In this document: one piece after another, positions 22,730-41,552 of the stretch | Layout of the letters: each line of letters opens with the position of its first letter | Position numbering within the stretch: the first letter of the stretch is position 1 | From: Planoprotostelium fungivorum | Taxonomy: Eukaryota > Evosea > Variosea > Cavosteliida > Cavosteliaceae | Direction of reading: 5' to 3' | DNA length: 64,000 nucleotides | Assembly (NCBI GenBank): GCA_003024175.1 | Contig: MDYQ01000112.1 | Coordinates: 1 to 64,000, forward strand | The notes under the pieces: generated by a model | What the model was told of the DNA's origin: nothing | Database searches by the model: none | What the model saw: only the letters and a program-made list of their open reading frames with translations | Program-made: the position numbers and the translations under genes

Positions 22730-24774
22730 GGGAAATGTCTGTGATCACACATCACATCACTTCATCCCGCAGGTTCTGCGAACTGCGAAGTATGATGCGC
22801 GCCAAAACGAGATTTTCAAATCAGCGGGTATGAAAAAGGTAGACAGTGGCTATTCGATCTATAGCGCACAGAGATCACACTCTAAGAAACTACTCTTCTC
22901 CAAAGATGATCCGGACAAGATCATTTTGATCTGCGGCAGGTGAAGATTGGAAACATCAAACGCGTCTGATGAACAACAGCGACCCTAAAAGCGGAATTTT
23001 ACTCACCACTACTGCCTTTCATCATTTTCACCTCAAGATCGATGCACATGGTGACATCGTCCTCGAAGATCTTGTCTTTGGAGAGAAGCAGTGGCCATCG
23101 ATCAGCGTGAATGACAAAGTGTTGAAAAGGTATGTTGCATGATCATATTCACGTATTCATTTCGACCTACTCAGTGAGACTGTCATCTTAAAGCCGGGTG
23201 ATACTTTTATCATTGGAAAATCTCGATTTGAGGTTCAATCTCATATCGAAAAGAGAGAGACCATCGTTCAGCAGACAGAGCCCACAGTGAATCTTTCTAT
23301 GAAGAAGGAACCAGTAAAACAAGTACAATCTGCAACACCAAAAATCGCATCATCACAAAAAAAGTCAGATGATCCACAAGGAGAGGAAGATCAAGGTAAA
23401 TCTGTAGGAAAACAAACGAAAAGTGCAAAGAAAGTACCAAATGCTCCCAATCAATCTGAAGGAAAGAAGGTCAAGAAGCAACCCACATCATCGCTGGTTG
23501 TGGTGAGCTACCCAATCATCTATGTTGTTTGAAATGTTGATTTGATTCAGTTCGAGCCGACGGAAGAGAAGGAAACAAAGAGAGAAGAATGGACGGAGAT
23601 GCAGCCCGTGATGCGCGTGAAGAGACCTGCGATCGATTTCAAATCGATGAAGAAGAAGGTCATACAGGACATCGAGTCTGAAGATGTCACGGAAGACAAC
23701 ACAAGTAAGACGTCACGAGAGGTGATGATGGACCATGATGTGATGATGAGAATGCTGAATGTTGTAGGAGGAGACCGCGGACGATGTCACCGTCGACGAA
23801 GAGGAGACGATTTTGACGTCTGGCACAAACGTCAGAGACATCTCTCGAGACACATCGATCACCTGTGTTGAACAAGAGAAGAATTACATTGTAGATGAAC
23901 CCACTGATGAGGTAGGACACTTCCACCACTCCCCTCTTGACGTCAACAGAGAAAGAAGCAAGCGAGAAAGTCAGAGAAGAAGCAAGGACCTCGCAAGTAC
24001 ATTTCCCCCGTCATCGTAGAGGTATCGACAGTGTCGACGGCCAATCAACTGACCCAACCAGCACGGAGACGAAGACATCGAAGTCGACATTCTATCAGTA
24101 GACGAGCCGGAGCGAATCACTGTGGCCATACCCAAGAAAGCAGATCGTGGAAGGTCATTGAAAAAGTCTTCATTCAACACAGGAGACATCGCCGTGAAAC
24201 CAATAGAGGTAATATATCTTCCTATGTGTGATACGACTGATAGCATCAGCAGACACAACCGAGAGAGAAGAAAGTAAGACCAACAAAGTCAAACAAAGCA
24301 CCTCGCAGATACATACCTCCTAAGGTAGACGATGAAGTGACAGAAACGGAGACCGATTCTGAATCTGCCCCGACATTGAAATCTATCGGCCCCATCATCG
24401 AAGAGATCATCACGGACGATCCTGACTCTGGTGACTCGAACAAACCAACCACTCAACTCATAATATTAATAGATGACGACGCGAACGAAAACAAAAAGAA
24501 GACAATATCCGTCAACCGAACAAGATGCAGAACGACACCGAAGGCAGGAATCGTTCAAGTAATTATTTATTAGTTCTTTCCATGGACACATGTAATTGAT
24601 AGACAACAGCCGCAGCGAACCGAAGAGAACAAAGAGAACCTCCTGAGCGCACGAGAGCAAGAGGAAAGACAGAGGGAAGAGAGGAGGAGGTACCTGAGGG
24701 ACTTGCGAGACGCAAATGTCTACAACATGACTTCTCGCATGGGGAAGACAAGAAGCGGCTACCAAAGAACGTAA
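22728..24774 (+). CDS. FHA-like domain protein with charged repetitive tail
   Basis: The start codon ATG at 22728 overlaps the divergent BRAT1 start codon (22727-22729). After MGN comes a 36-base segment that is either an intron or coding, then VLRTAKYDARQNEIF. Residues about 40-150 resemble an FHA fold: KIILICGSDPKSGILL, HFHLKIDAHGDIVLEDL, VNDKVLKSETVILKPGDTF and IIGKSRFEVQ. The usual Gly-Arg and Ser-x-x-His phosphothreonine contacts are altered (CGS and FHHFH), so phosphopeptide binding is doubtful. The rest is Lys/Glu-rich with a recurring PRKYISPVIVE / PRRYIPPKVDDE unit, and ends with a helical RREERRRYLRDLRD segment and GYQRT. The protein is probably nuclear, with a Ki-67-like layout (FHA plus short repeats), but orthology is not shown. 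Confidence 0.62.
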
Positions 24775-24969
24775 ATGAAAAGCGTGTCGTCCTCCTTACC
24801 GTAGACGTCGCGTTAAGATGACGTGAATGTCGGTGGCTGTTGAGAAGGAGTGGTCGACGCGTCGTGAAAAGTAGACAACCTCCTTTCCCTGTCAGTCATC
24901 AGCATCAGGTTTGCAAAGAATAAGAAGGGACATTGAAATTATTGTATATAGTAGTCGCTGAACAGAGAC

Positions 24970-31481
<6,512 letters not shown>

Positions 31482-31539
31482 ATCGGGTCTGTTTCGTTGT
31501 AGATTGTCGGACTATTTTTCGCCCAACCATCATCACGCC

Positions 31540-34403
31540 ATGGCCCTCCAGCTCAGCGAGGTTGCTTCGGAGTATTGGAGCGGTCTATCCGAGTTGACTA
31601 TCAACTCAAAGCCCATTATCAACAATCTGACCATCATTGCGGGAGAAAACAAGGCTCATGCACAGGATATTGTAGATGTGATTGAAAAGAGAATAAAGAC
31701 GGTGGGATCACAACATCCGTTATTGAATGGAATCTGAAGAAACAAGGTTCCGTCTGATCTCAAGTTACCTACAATGTACCTGATGGACTCGATTTGTAAG
31801 AACATCGGAGCGCCATACGTGGGATTATTCACTCGTAACCTGAAACAGACATTCACAGAGGCGTTCACCTCAGCCAATGAGAAGACGAGGTGAGTCACAC
31901 CCACTCCACTCACTCCAGCTCCCTCGCCAACATTCACAAGGACGGCCCTGACGAATTTGGTCAAGACCTGGGACAGAGTCTTCCCCTCGGATATCATTTC
32001 TCACCTGGCTCTCATGGTTCGACAGCCTAATAAAGGAACGACTTCCGCACATGTTCAGCCCCCCAAAGTTGTTCAGACGATGGGAAACGTCTCTCATAGT
32101 GGTAACACGAGTCTATCGAACATGAGACCAGAAGATCAGCGGGTGAGCGACAGACCGTGAGGATCCTTCACATCATGCGATCGGCGAGTAGGATCTGTGA
32201 GATGGAATGTTCATCACGATGAGATCGACGGTGTGGAGGGTCCTCTGGATCATCGAAGAGAGAATAAAATCATTTTAGAATACTCAAGGGCATGTACAGC
32301 AGGGCCTGCCCCAGCAGAATCTTACACAGAACATTTCTCAACCTTTCTCGCTGCAGAATCCTCCCGCCCTGTCTGGTAACGCACAGGTACTCCATCTACA
32401 ACGACAAATTCGAATTTCGACTGAATATCGTACGATCAGGCGTTACTGCAGCAAGTGTTGGCACAGCAACAACAGAGCCACATGATGCAGAACGCAGGGA
32501 TATACGGTAACCCCATGATGGGGAACATGTTCAACCCCAATCAGAACAACGAGATGATCACTCATCTCATGGAACAGTGCAGGATGCAGATGGCTCAGGT
32601 GCGAATAAATTTGATCTTGGCTGGTTGTAGATTGAGACATCACGACAGGTCATGGAAGAGGCGCAGCAAGGTGGAGGAAATACCCCGGAATTTTACCAGA
32701 AAGTTCAGAAGATCATGGTGTGTAGAGATGATGGAGAGGGATTGATTCGACGTGCAGATGGTACAACAGCAACTCACTGCCATGCAGCAGGTATCGTCTA
32801 CCTCTTCACTTCTCGTCATCATCTCCTCATCGTCACGACATCACGCGTGGATCCAAATCGATTCATCGACACATGCCATCTCATCGCGATCTCTCATGAT
32901 CATGACTTGTCTTCATCTCTTCATCATCATGAGTTCATCTCATCTCATCTCATCTCTGCAACGCCATCGTGACCTCCAGCAGATGCAAACGAATCCACTG
33001 AACATGCTGATGCCATCGATGTACGGTGTGGGTCACAATCCGATGATGAATCCCCCCACCCTGGGTGGGCCCATGGGATCGTTCCCAGGGATGAACTTGG
33101 GAACGATGAATAATAATGTATTACCCGGCGGTGTCAATCCTCTTCCCATGGGAATGCCAATGGTTCCTGGAATGATGGGTATCTACAACGTTGTAGATGG
33201 TCACGTTGAAATGCGACAGGTATGCCCGCGATGAATGCTCCCGGTGTGACCAACAATTTTGGTAATCCACCGACGAACGTAAAGCGAAATTTCGATGAAT
33301 TTTCGTCTCACGAGACGACAGGTTCCCATGGGAAATAATGGAGCGATGAACAACAGTTCGAGTATATCACCTGATCTCCTCAGCTCTCTACAACAGTTCA
33401 ATACGGGTGACATCACAGTACAACATCCAAATACTCATTAGCGTCAGGCATCAACACGATCCCATCACAACAAATCAACGATGCGAACGGGAAATCAGAG
33501 ACATCCATCACGGAAGCACACGTAGAGAAGAAGGACGCGGAAGAGTGGGCTCAAATCATGACGAAAGGGTTCGTCTCGTTGTAGTCGACATCAGTTGACC
33601 TCGACAGGCGCGACGACGCAGCAGTCACCTCCCTCTACTTTGCTCTTCCCCTGCAGTGCAGAAACTGTGGCCTCAGATACGCAGAGAGAGAGAAGATGGA
33701 CAAACATTTGGACTGGCACTTTCACAGGAATCGAAAAGAGAAGGGAAGATCGCGATCGAGAGGTTGGATGTCACACAGAGAGGTGAGGGAGAGAGAAGGT
33801 TGAAAGTTGAAGACGTTGCAGGATTGGATCCACAACAACACGGTCGATCGACCCCTCGTTCCGTTTTCTACAAAGGAGATTTCCAATGAGAAGGAAATTT
33901 CGGATAATGCAGAGGTGAGTCTTTCATCATGGACACGATCGCATCATCACACGTGCTTCACGTCTTTGCACATGATGACTCTCCATCTCATGTCACGATC
34001 AGAATCACACCGTCCCCGTCGATGAGAATCAGAAGACTTGTCCGGTCTGTGCGGAAGAGTTCCAACAGCTGTGGGATAAAGAACACGAAGAGTGGGTCTA
34101 CCGTGATGCCGCGGACGATGATGGAGCCATCTGCCACTACAGCTGCCTCAAAGCGAGGAGAGCTAGAGAGGACAAGGAGGAGAGAGAGTATAAAGATGAT
34201 GGATTCATCGACACGACGCACACGGCGCAGAAGAGAGCGGTGAGAACATGGAGGATGGAAGATGGGAGCTGATGGATGAGAAGGCGGAGGAAGATGTAGA
34301 GGGAGAAGAGAAGAAGAAGGCGAGAACGGAAGAGGACACAGGGAAAGAGGAGAAGGAGCCGGTTGATGATAACGAAGGGGCCGACATCAAAGAGGGCAAC
34401 TGA
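31540..34403 (+). CDS. PCF11: PCF11, pre-mRNA cleavage factor with CTD-interacting domain
   Basis: Starts MALQLSEVASEYWSGLSELT. The CID spans roughly residues 1-130: INNLTIIAGENKAHAQDIVD, YLMDSICKNIGAPY, then LVKTWDRVFP. A long Met/Gln/Pro-rich middle follows (MMGNMFNPNQNN, NPMMNPPTLGGPMGSFPGMN). Near the C-terminus are the two PCF11 zinc fingers: LPLQCRNCGLRYAE with KHLDWHFHRNR, then TCPVCAEEFQQLWD with HEEWVYRDA. The tail is acidic and ends EGADIKEGN. PCF11 binds the Ser2-phosphorylated RNA polymerase II CTD and is needed for cleavage, polyadenylation and termination. The start is only about 60 bases after the CHD stop, on the same strand. The last intron is about 41 bases (from GTGAGAACATGG). 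Confidence 0.88.
33181..33198. repeat. perfect intronic palindrome ATCTACAACGTTGTAGAT (type example)
   Basis: It lies in a PCF11 intron, directly after the donor. The same or nearly the same palindrome occurs in introns of other genes at 19919-19934, 20426-20441, 21146-21161, 28838-28853, 29588-29603, 50744-50759 and 54193-54208. Half copies (TCTACAACG or CGTTGTAGA) occur in dozens of further introns on both strands. Confidence 0.85.
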
Positions 34404-34602
34404 CGAAATAAAATGAGATTCGATGACGAACCATCTTGACGATCCTACTCTTAAGAGTTAAATTCTCATGCTGTGTCTTCATCCGCTGGGCACGGCAACC
34501 CAAACATCACACACACGGGTAGAACACGTTGAAATTCGCAATTTCGCGAAGCGGAAAACAGACGACCGACGGACGCCACATCGCCATTAAACCGACGATA
34601 CG

Positions 34603-35114
34603 ATGCTGGACCTCACGGCTCTTTTCTTCAACATCTTCGCCCTTCTGGCGGACTGCGCTCTTATCTTTTCCAATGTCTATTTCCTCGCCCTCTTTTCCGA
34701 TCTGGAGGCCGATACGATCAACCCCATAGACATGTGCAGACATCTGAACGCATTTCTCCTCCCTGAGATCATTGGCCACGCCGTTCTCTCTGCTCTCTTC
34801 TTATTCACTGGAAGATTCTGGCTCTTCCTCTTGAACGTCCCTCTCCTCGCTTGGCACGCTTACAAGTGAGTCGAATTCTATCGCGATCTGATCTCTTTCA
34901 CTTGTGTTGATATCCGATTTCATTGTATTATCTGTGTACCTGACACGATCTGATTTCTAAAAGGGTATCGACCAAGAGCATCCGATTGGATGCTACACAA
35001 ATCTACCGAACCATCGGTAAGGAGACAAAGATCCTCTTTGCCAAGCTCGGTTTTTACATGGTTTGCTTCTGTGCTTACCTCTTCTACCTCATCTGGACGA
35101 TCGTTGACGAATAA
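34603..35114 (+). CDS. CNIH: cornichon family ER cargo receptor
   Basis: Two exons separated by an intron of about 95 bases, long for this window. The protein, about 138 residues, begins MLDLTALFFNIFALLADCAL. It contains the family signature SDLEADTINPIDMCRHLNAF and LLPEIIGHAVLSALFLFTG, then LLNVPLLAWHAYK; exon 2 has SIRLDATQIYRTIGKETKIL and a last hydrophobic helix. Cornichon/Erv14 proteins export transmembrane cargo from the ER in COPII vesicles. The stop is followed almost at once by AATAAA. Confidence 0.93.
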
Positions 35115-35269
35115 TCCAATAAAGGATTGGAATTCTCTCATACTCCTTCTCACTCACTGCACATTCCCACGATCACTATATCACACTTCATCATCAGATC
35201 AGTTCGAATCGTCACAAACGCTGTTCATGCCTTGTGCGACACATTGTGGATGTGTACAGTGACAGAAGA

Positions 35270-36847
35270 ATGGTTCTAAGCTGCCGCTTTCGTCCGCGAT
35301 TTTGGTTTATCAAATGGACCAAGCTCTACAAAGGGACCACACAACCAGCGACACCTGCCATGTGGAAGACGAGCTCTCCTTCAGCATCACCAGCGTCCAA
35401 TAGACAGACGGAAGATCCTCCAGAAGAAGTTGAAGTCGCTCAGACAGAGATTCCAGAGGAAGATAATGTAGCCACTCCTCCTACTACGCCGATCGATATG
35501 AACGCAGAAGCATCACGGAAACGTGCCAATTTCATCTCTCAGCTCAAAGCGAGGGAGAGCCTTAGAGGACGTGATAATAGGGGTAATCTCTCAGAGGACG
35601 AAGATCGTTTCAAGAGCCGCGCCGCTTTCTGGGGACCCTTCTTCTTTGAACATTTCGTCAACAGTGATCCAAATGAGGGGGTGAAGGGAGAAGAGGATGA
35701 TTGTGTCTATTTTGTCAACAAATACGATCCGACGAACAAAGCCACCGATCGATTCTCTGTGAGAAGGAAGGGAGGGAAGAATGTCTTTCCGCAGGTGAAG
35801 ATCTTCGGACGTCACGTTTTCCATCTGAATCATGTCGAAGGTGAACGATCTGTCAATCGAATGGGAGGAGTCCTTTTTCTTCAATACGATCTTCATGAAC
35901 TTTGATTATACCATAGAGGTCTCCATCCGTGAGAAACAGGTGACGTCGTGTGGCCCACATAAAGATCCTATCTCACCTATATCTAGGAGGGTACAAAAGC
36001 TCTCAAGATGCTGAAAAAAGTCACAAAGAAAGTATACGCCACACCTCACAAGGTGAAGTGATGAATCGATTCATCACATCATCGACACATCGTCACCATC
36101 ATCATGATCACGATCTGAATGCAACGTAGGTTAGATTGGATGACTCGGACCCAAAGAGTGACGAGTTAGAGTTGACTTATCCCCTCATGTACTTTGCCGT
36201 ATCCGATTTCGATCACACGTGGAAAGACATCTTTTTAGAAAAAGACGAAGAAGTGAGTTTATCCCTCGATCATCACAAACGACATGATGATTGCATCTCG
36301 ATGATTGACGTGACATCAGATGATCTGCGTCGAATTATTCGCTTCGGGAGACATCTACAGGAAGAGCTTTGGAAAAGATCACAGACGCATCCGCCTCTTC
36401 TCTGGCGGCCTCAGCAACCAGGCACGTCCACTCATCATCTCACACTGACTGTGGCAGATGGTGCGATCTCAATACAAGAACAGACAGTACGCCTTCAACT
36501 TTGCCGCGACTCAATTTTTCCGTCTCCTGGTGGGATCGTTGTAGAGAGAGCGACGTTGACGTGGGAAGGGACCGAAGAACAAGGGATCTGCACAGATGGC
36601 AGTCAGTCCTTACGTGGAAGAAGAAGCAGAGGAGAAGAAAACGTGGAAGGATAGCTTTTGGAAGATCGGAAATGCAATCAAGAGTATTCCGATAGGTGAT
36701 CGTGATGACGATGATGATGATTGGATGAATGACATGTCATCAGTTGGAGCACCACCGAGCAGGTTGAATTGCAGTCTGACGTATCTCAATATCAGATGGG
36801 ATCTGATCGTGAGGGACATGCTGGATAGATCGTCGCAGAGACTATAG
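35270..36847 (+). CDS. KIAA0930 homolog (DUF2045 family)
   Basis: Recognised by its block order against human KIAA0930: FWGPFFFEHF near the start, LSIEWEESFFFNTIFMNFDY, VYATPHKVRLDD, LTYPLMYFAVSDFDHTWKDI, MICVELFASGD, FSGGLSNQ, YAFNFAATQFFRLL, MAVSPY and a final CSLTYLNIRWDLIVRDML. The family is widespread in eukaryotes, but its molecular function is unknown to me. Seven or so exons were traced. The N-terminal start is uncertain: ATG at 35270 (MVLSCRFRPRFW) was used, but one at about 35361 (MWKTSSPS) would remove a basic, non-conserved leader. Confidence 0.75.
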
Positions 36848-36968
36848 ATGTTGTATAAAGAGCTGTGGACAGTTTTTGTTGTGGGGTTTGATTTTCGCGG
36901 TCGTCTACAACGTGACATCCACTGACATCACATCATCATCGCGACCTTTTATATTTGTTTCATTCAGG

Positions 36969-37705
36969 ATGGGTAACGCACAATCAGAATTCTCCGCCGA
37001 AGACATCGAGCAAATGAAGCAGCAGTCGAACTGTGAGTCTCCGACATTTCGCGTATGATGACCACATCATTCAGTCAGCGAGAAGGAACTGCGGAGACTC
37101 CACCGTCGTTTCAAGAAGTTAGACGCGAACAACTCCGGCTCGTTATCTACTGAGGAATTCTTGAACATTCCCGAATTGGCACAGAATCCTCTGATGGAGA
37201 GAGTCTTCTCTATCTTTGACTCGAATCACAACCAAGAAATCGAGTTTAATGAGTTCATCCATGGCCTTTCCGTCTTCACCGGCAGAGGACACAAGGAAGA
37301 CAAGCTGAGATGTAAGCTCCAGCCATAGACAGAACTTTTTCCTGACTGTGTTTCAGTCGCTTTCAACGTATACGACATTGATGGAGATGGTTACATATCG
37401 AATGGCGAGCTCTTTCAGGTGATTTCACATTGCGTATCCATTCTCAATGAACATCTACAGGTCCTCAAGATCATGGTCGGAAGTAACTTGAACGACACAC
37501 AACTGCAACAGATCGTAGACAAGACCATCATCGAAGCCGATGAAGACAAAGATGGAAAGATCTCCTTCCCAGAGTTTGTCAAGGTGATCTTCACCTTCCA
37601 CCACACATGACACGTTGCACCACTGCAAGATTTCTAACACTCTCATAGAAGATCAGTGGCAGCACAGAAGACTTGGACTCAAAACTGACGATCAGTTTCG
37701 AATAA
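36969..37705 (+). CDS. CNB: calcineurin regulatory subunit B
   Basis: Starts [17 protein letters not shown], with the N-terminal Met-Gly expected for myristoylation. Four EF-hands are visible: [39 protein letters not shown] and [13 protein letters not shown]. The protein is about 170 residues in six exons and ends [10 protein letters not shown]. It binds calcium and activates the catalytic calcineurin A phosphatase. The stop TAA is part of GAATAAAT, and the convergent neighbour's stop is only 17 bases away. Confidence 0.93.
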
Positions 37706-37722
37706 ATTCAATTTGACCGATT

Positions 37723-39394
37723 TTATTTCACACTATCGTCCTCCATCTCCTGTCTCATCTTTTCTATCCGATGGACGATGGCCCTCGCGATGAGAGATGC
37801 ACCTCTTATGTTCTTCCTCTTCTCTTCATCGCACCGACCCGGCATGGCTAGTGCCTCTCTAATCACATCCTGCATGCAGATGATGAGCAGATGTACCTCA
37901 TGAAGAGTCATGTTGTCACCTGCCAGTCTCCCTTCTCGAATTTTTCGATGGATAATTCTTTACATGATCCTTGATCTCTCATCATCGTCAACAGACCCTC
38001 TTCTTCTATGAAATCGATGCGAGGTACGTAGATCATCGGTTTAGAATGTCCTACTCTGGTGTGACTCGTGATGATCTTCATGATGGAGGGTCGCTCACCG
38101 ATGCATTCTGAAATGGTTCCGTAACCTAATTTGCCCAACACGACGTCGCTGGCGTGAACGAGATCGGGGACGTAGGTTTCCCTGGAAGCTGCGTAAAAAG
38201 AGGGGGGTAAGATGAGAGGACCATTCACAACGATGCAGATCCATCCTGGTGGCAATACATCGGTCCACTCTGATCATCATCACCCATCATCATCATCATC
38301 GTGATCGTGATCTTGATCGAGATCATCGCGGTCATCAAGTGATGAACTGCTCACCGTGCTCACTTAGAGCCTGACCTCCAAAGCTGAAGAGAAGAATCTT
38401 CGAATTCTCCGAGACGTTTCTCGGAATCTTCAAGTCGTCCAACGTTTCAAATTTTTCTCTGCGATGCTCGCGAAAATACATCGGTGCATCTAATATGACC
38501 CTTCCTCTCTCTATACATGACGTTCATCATCATCATCATCATCATCATCAGACGTGTCTCACCTTGCTCTGATGGATGTTCGGTGAGTGGATAAACGGCA
38601 CATTCTTCGAAGGAGGGTATGCGAATGAACCCGGGTGTCCTCACCAGCAGCTGTAGATGATCACGATGACGATCATCGTCTTTACGTGACTCACCCTCGC
38701 CTTCCTGTAATCCGATTCGAAAGTCTCGGCGATCCGATGGAGCTGTGGCTCCAACAAGTCTCCATTTTTCAAACCGTAGTAGATCTCGTCGAAGGTGAAA
38801 TTGGAGATGATGACACTGGGTACACCGGCTCGATGAGCGGCCGCGCTGCTTCAATGTCAGCTCATTTATAGCTTTCATTTGAATGGGAACCTACCAGGGG
38901 GCGGAAGGAGAATCGATTAAAACACAGGTCGCACCAATGGACTTCAACCATTGTGATTCGTGCATGATGAGCTCCTCTCTCGTTTCTAAGAATTTAGAGG
39001 CTGTCTGAACGGAGGATTCACGATCCACTGTGTAAGCTAAAGGTTGAACCATTACTGTGGACACATCAGATGAAGATGGATACAAAGAGAGAATGGACGT
39101 CACCTGGGTCGATATCTGCCTGACGATAATGAGACCTATCATATACTGAGGTGATCTCATCAAAGATGAAGGGAGGTGCTCGTGACACGAACCACATCTG
39201 TATCATTAGCCAAGATCACATCCTCTTTAACACTTACCTGACTCGTAAGATTCTGTTCTAATATACTGACGGCGAGTTGTCCTGACCGAGTCGCATGGCC
39301 GAATCCTGTCAAAATTTCAGAAGAGAAGAGCTTGCATGATAGAAGACCCACCGTGACCAGATATGTAATAGACAAAGACCTGACCATCCATCAT
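37723..39394 (-). CDS. glycosyltransferase-like protein related to the N-terminal half of arabinokinase
   Basis: Starts MMDGQVFVYYISGHG, then continues GFGHATRSGQLAVSIL, giving the ISGHGFGHATR motif of arabinokinase N-terminal domains. Later exons have HRAGVPSVIISNFTFDEIY, then LVRTPGFIRIPSFEECAV and PDLVHASDVVLGKLGYGTIS. This is a GT-B type glycosyltransferase fold. In plants it is fused to a GHMP sugar kinase, but no kinase domain is present here; the protein ends with a helical tail (ASLIARAIVHRIEKMRQE). The donor and acceptor are unknown. The start is about 100 bases from the divergent LCAT-like gene. Confidence 0.72.
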
Positions 39395-39494
39395 CGCATA
39401 CGATCTGCTGAAACTCGTGAGAAGGTGGCGGATTGTAGTGAAATCTGACATACAGGGGGGGACCGTGCGGGTTATATCATCGACAGATAATGTG

Positions 39495-41409
39495 ATGTCG
39501 AACACTTCCCGTCCAACGCGTGAGATACAGATGGGTCCATATCACCCACCCAAGGTAGATCCGCTCGACACAGGTGATCATCACATCGTTGGCATCACGT
39601 CATTCTGGCACCACATCATTCTGACCATATCACCAGGCAAGAGTGGCCACGCCAAGTTCCTAAACGAGGGAGTTCCGAGTTTCAACCCGAAAGAGAAGAT
39701 CCAAAATGCGGCGCGGAAGCTGCGGCCCTCCCTTCCCACTTCTCAAGTTGATCGGATCACTCTTCACTTCGTCTGACCCTCATAGTTACACCCCATCATC
39801 ATCGTTCCGGGATACAGTGGCATGTCTTTGGATGTAAAACGCCAGAATGAGCCCCAGCCATCGAAATTATGGCTGAATCCTTGGGTGATTCACGATGCAT
39901 GGTTTTATTGTCTAAATCGATTCTCATCAGTTTCTATCTCCGATGCGAAGCAACGCATACGTGCAACAATTTTACGATGAGCTATCCATGAAAGTCGAAG
40001 AGAGGGAAGAAGGTTTATTCTACTGTCCAGCAGCAGCCAACGTTGAGGTGAGACTTTTAAGAGGTTGAAAGATGATGAGGAACAGGTCACACCCACAGAG
40101 TACATGGGGTCAGGTTCAGGTGTGTGTCAACCAATGACGAATTCTCATTTGGATTTCAGGAGGAGGTACCTACGGTTGCGACTACATCCTGAGGTGAGCG
40201 TCGTCTCGTTTCGAAAATTGAATCGAGGAGAATGGCGGGAATCGGTGTGGTACCGTACATGTCCCCCGTCATCGCTAGCTTGGAAGGTCTGGGCTACGAG
40301 AGAAATAAAAACATTAAATCCGCCAATTACGACTGGCGAGTCAGCCCAGGTGATGATCGCATGCAATCGTCCAATCATCACCTGTGATTGACATCATCAT
40401 CAGACCACCTCGAGAACTTTACGACCTTCTCCGAGGATCTGAGAGAACTCATCGAGAGGACGTCCATAGATAACGGAGGTAGACCTGTCATCATGTTGGC
40501 TCACAGCATGGGCAACCTCATCTTGTGTCGCTTTCTCAATTCCATGTCACCCGATTGGAGAGAAAAGTGAATCCTTCCACCATCACATCAGCATCACCGC
40601 TGAAACACGATAGGTACATCAGACACTTTATCAGCGTGGCAGCACCTTGGGCAGGAGTACCAAAGACAATCCGGTCGGTGTACCTCATCGGCACACCACG
40701 ACTGACGTAGACAGAGACATCCTCTCTGGAGACTGTATCTCGGACAACTTGTACACCTCACACTTTCAAACTTTCGAGCGAAAGAGAGTGCATCGATTGG
40801 TGAGGTCTCTATTTTGCTCCCGCTGACTCGTCAGGCACAAAGTTTCGGTTCACTCGTATTCATGCACCCCGGCGTAGAAATCTGGGGGAAATTTCCCCTC
40901 GTAAGATGTGGTGATAAGGATTACGATGCATCTCAATTGGAAGAATTGTACCGGGAGCGTTGTAGTTTGACGGGTGCCGCGACGATCCGAAAGAGAACGG
41001 CAGAGATGCTCGAAACATTGAGACCACCCCAGGTCCCCCTCACTTGCTTCATGGGAAAGGGTGAAACGTAACGTACGTACATCATCGACTCACCTGGGGT
41101 AGGTGTGAGGACGGAGAGGAGGTGGATCTACAACGAGCCACCCACCGATGGACAGTGGCCAGACGAGGTACTGTGTGGAGATGGTGACGGAAGCGTCACA
41201 ATGGAGAGCGTTCAGATATGCAGGTGAAGCTGAAAGAGTCCAAGTTCACTGAAGAGAGAAGGTATTGGGAGGATGAATACAAAGAGTTGAATGGGGGGGA
41301 GAAGGTGAAGGTAGAGACCTTCGAGGGACAGACACACATTGGTATCTTGTCATCGAAAAAGTTTCTCGATCACTTGGATGATCTGATGGACGTCATCCAT
41401 AAAGTTTGA
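39495..41409 (+). CDS. lecithin:cholesterol / phospholipid:diacylglycerol acyltransferase-like protein
   Basis: About nine exons. The LCAT fold begins at LHPIIIVPGYSGMSLDVK, then KLWLNPWVIHDAW, then a segment read as YMGSGSGGGTYGCDYIL. The serine elbow is VIMLAHSMGNLILCRFL (AHSMG). YIRHFISVAAPWAGVPKTIR follows, as in the family. The acid region is LCGDGDGSVTMES, and the His is plausibly in EGQTHIGILSS near the C-terminus. Such enzymes move acyl groups between phospholipids and sterols, diacylglycerol or water. No signal peptide is obvious in the predicted N-terminus (MSNTSRPTREIQMG), so location is unclear. The start is chosen by the first ATG that splices in frame. Confidence 0.75.
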
Positions 41410-41552
41410 TTTGTATGTATTTCATTCGAATCGCGTGAGACATGACAGGTGATCGTGATGATGTCTACAGCTACATCACCCTCTTCATCTCTGATTCATC
41501 GCATCACAGCAGAAAGAGAAACACACGAAGATGAACGGAATACACTTGACTT

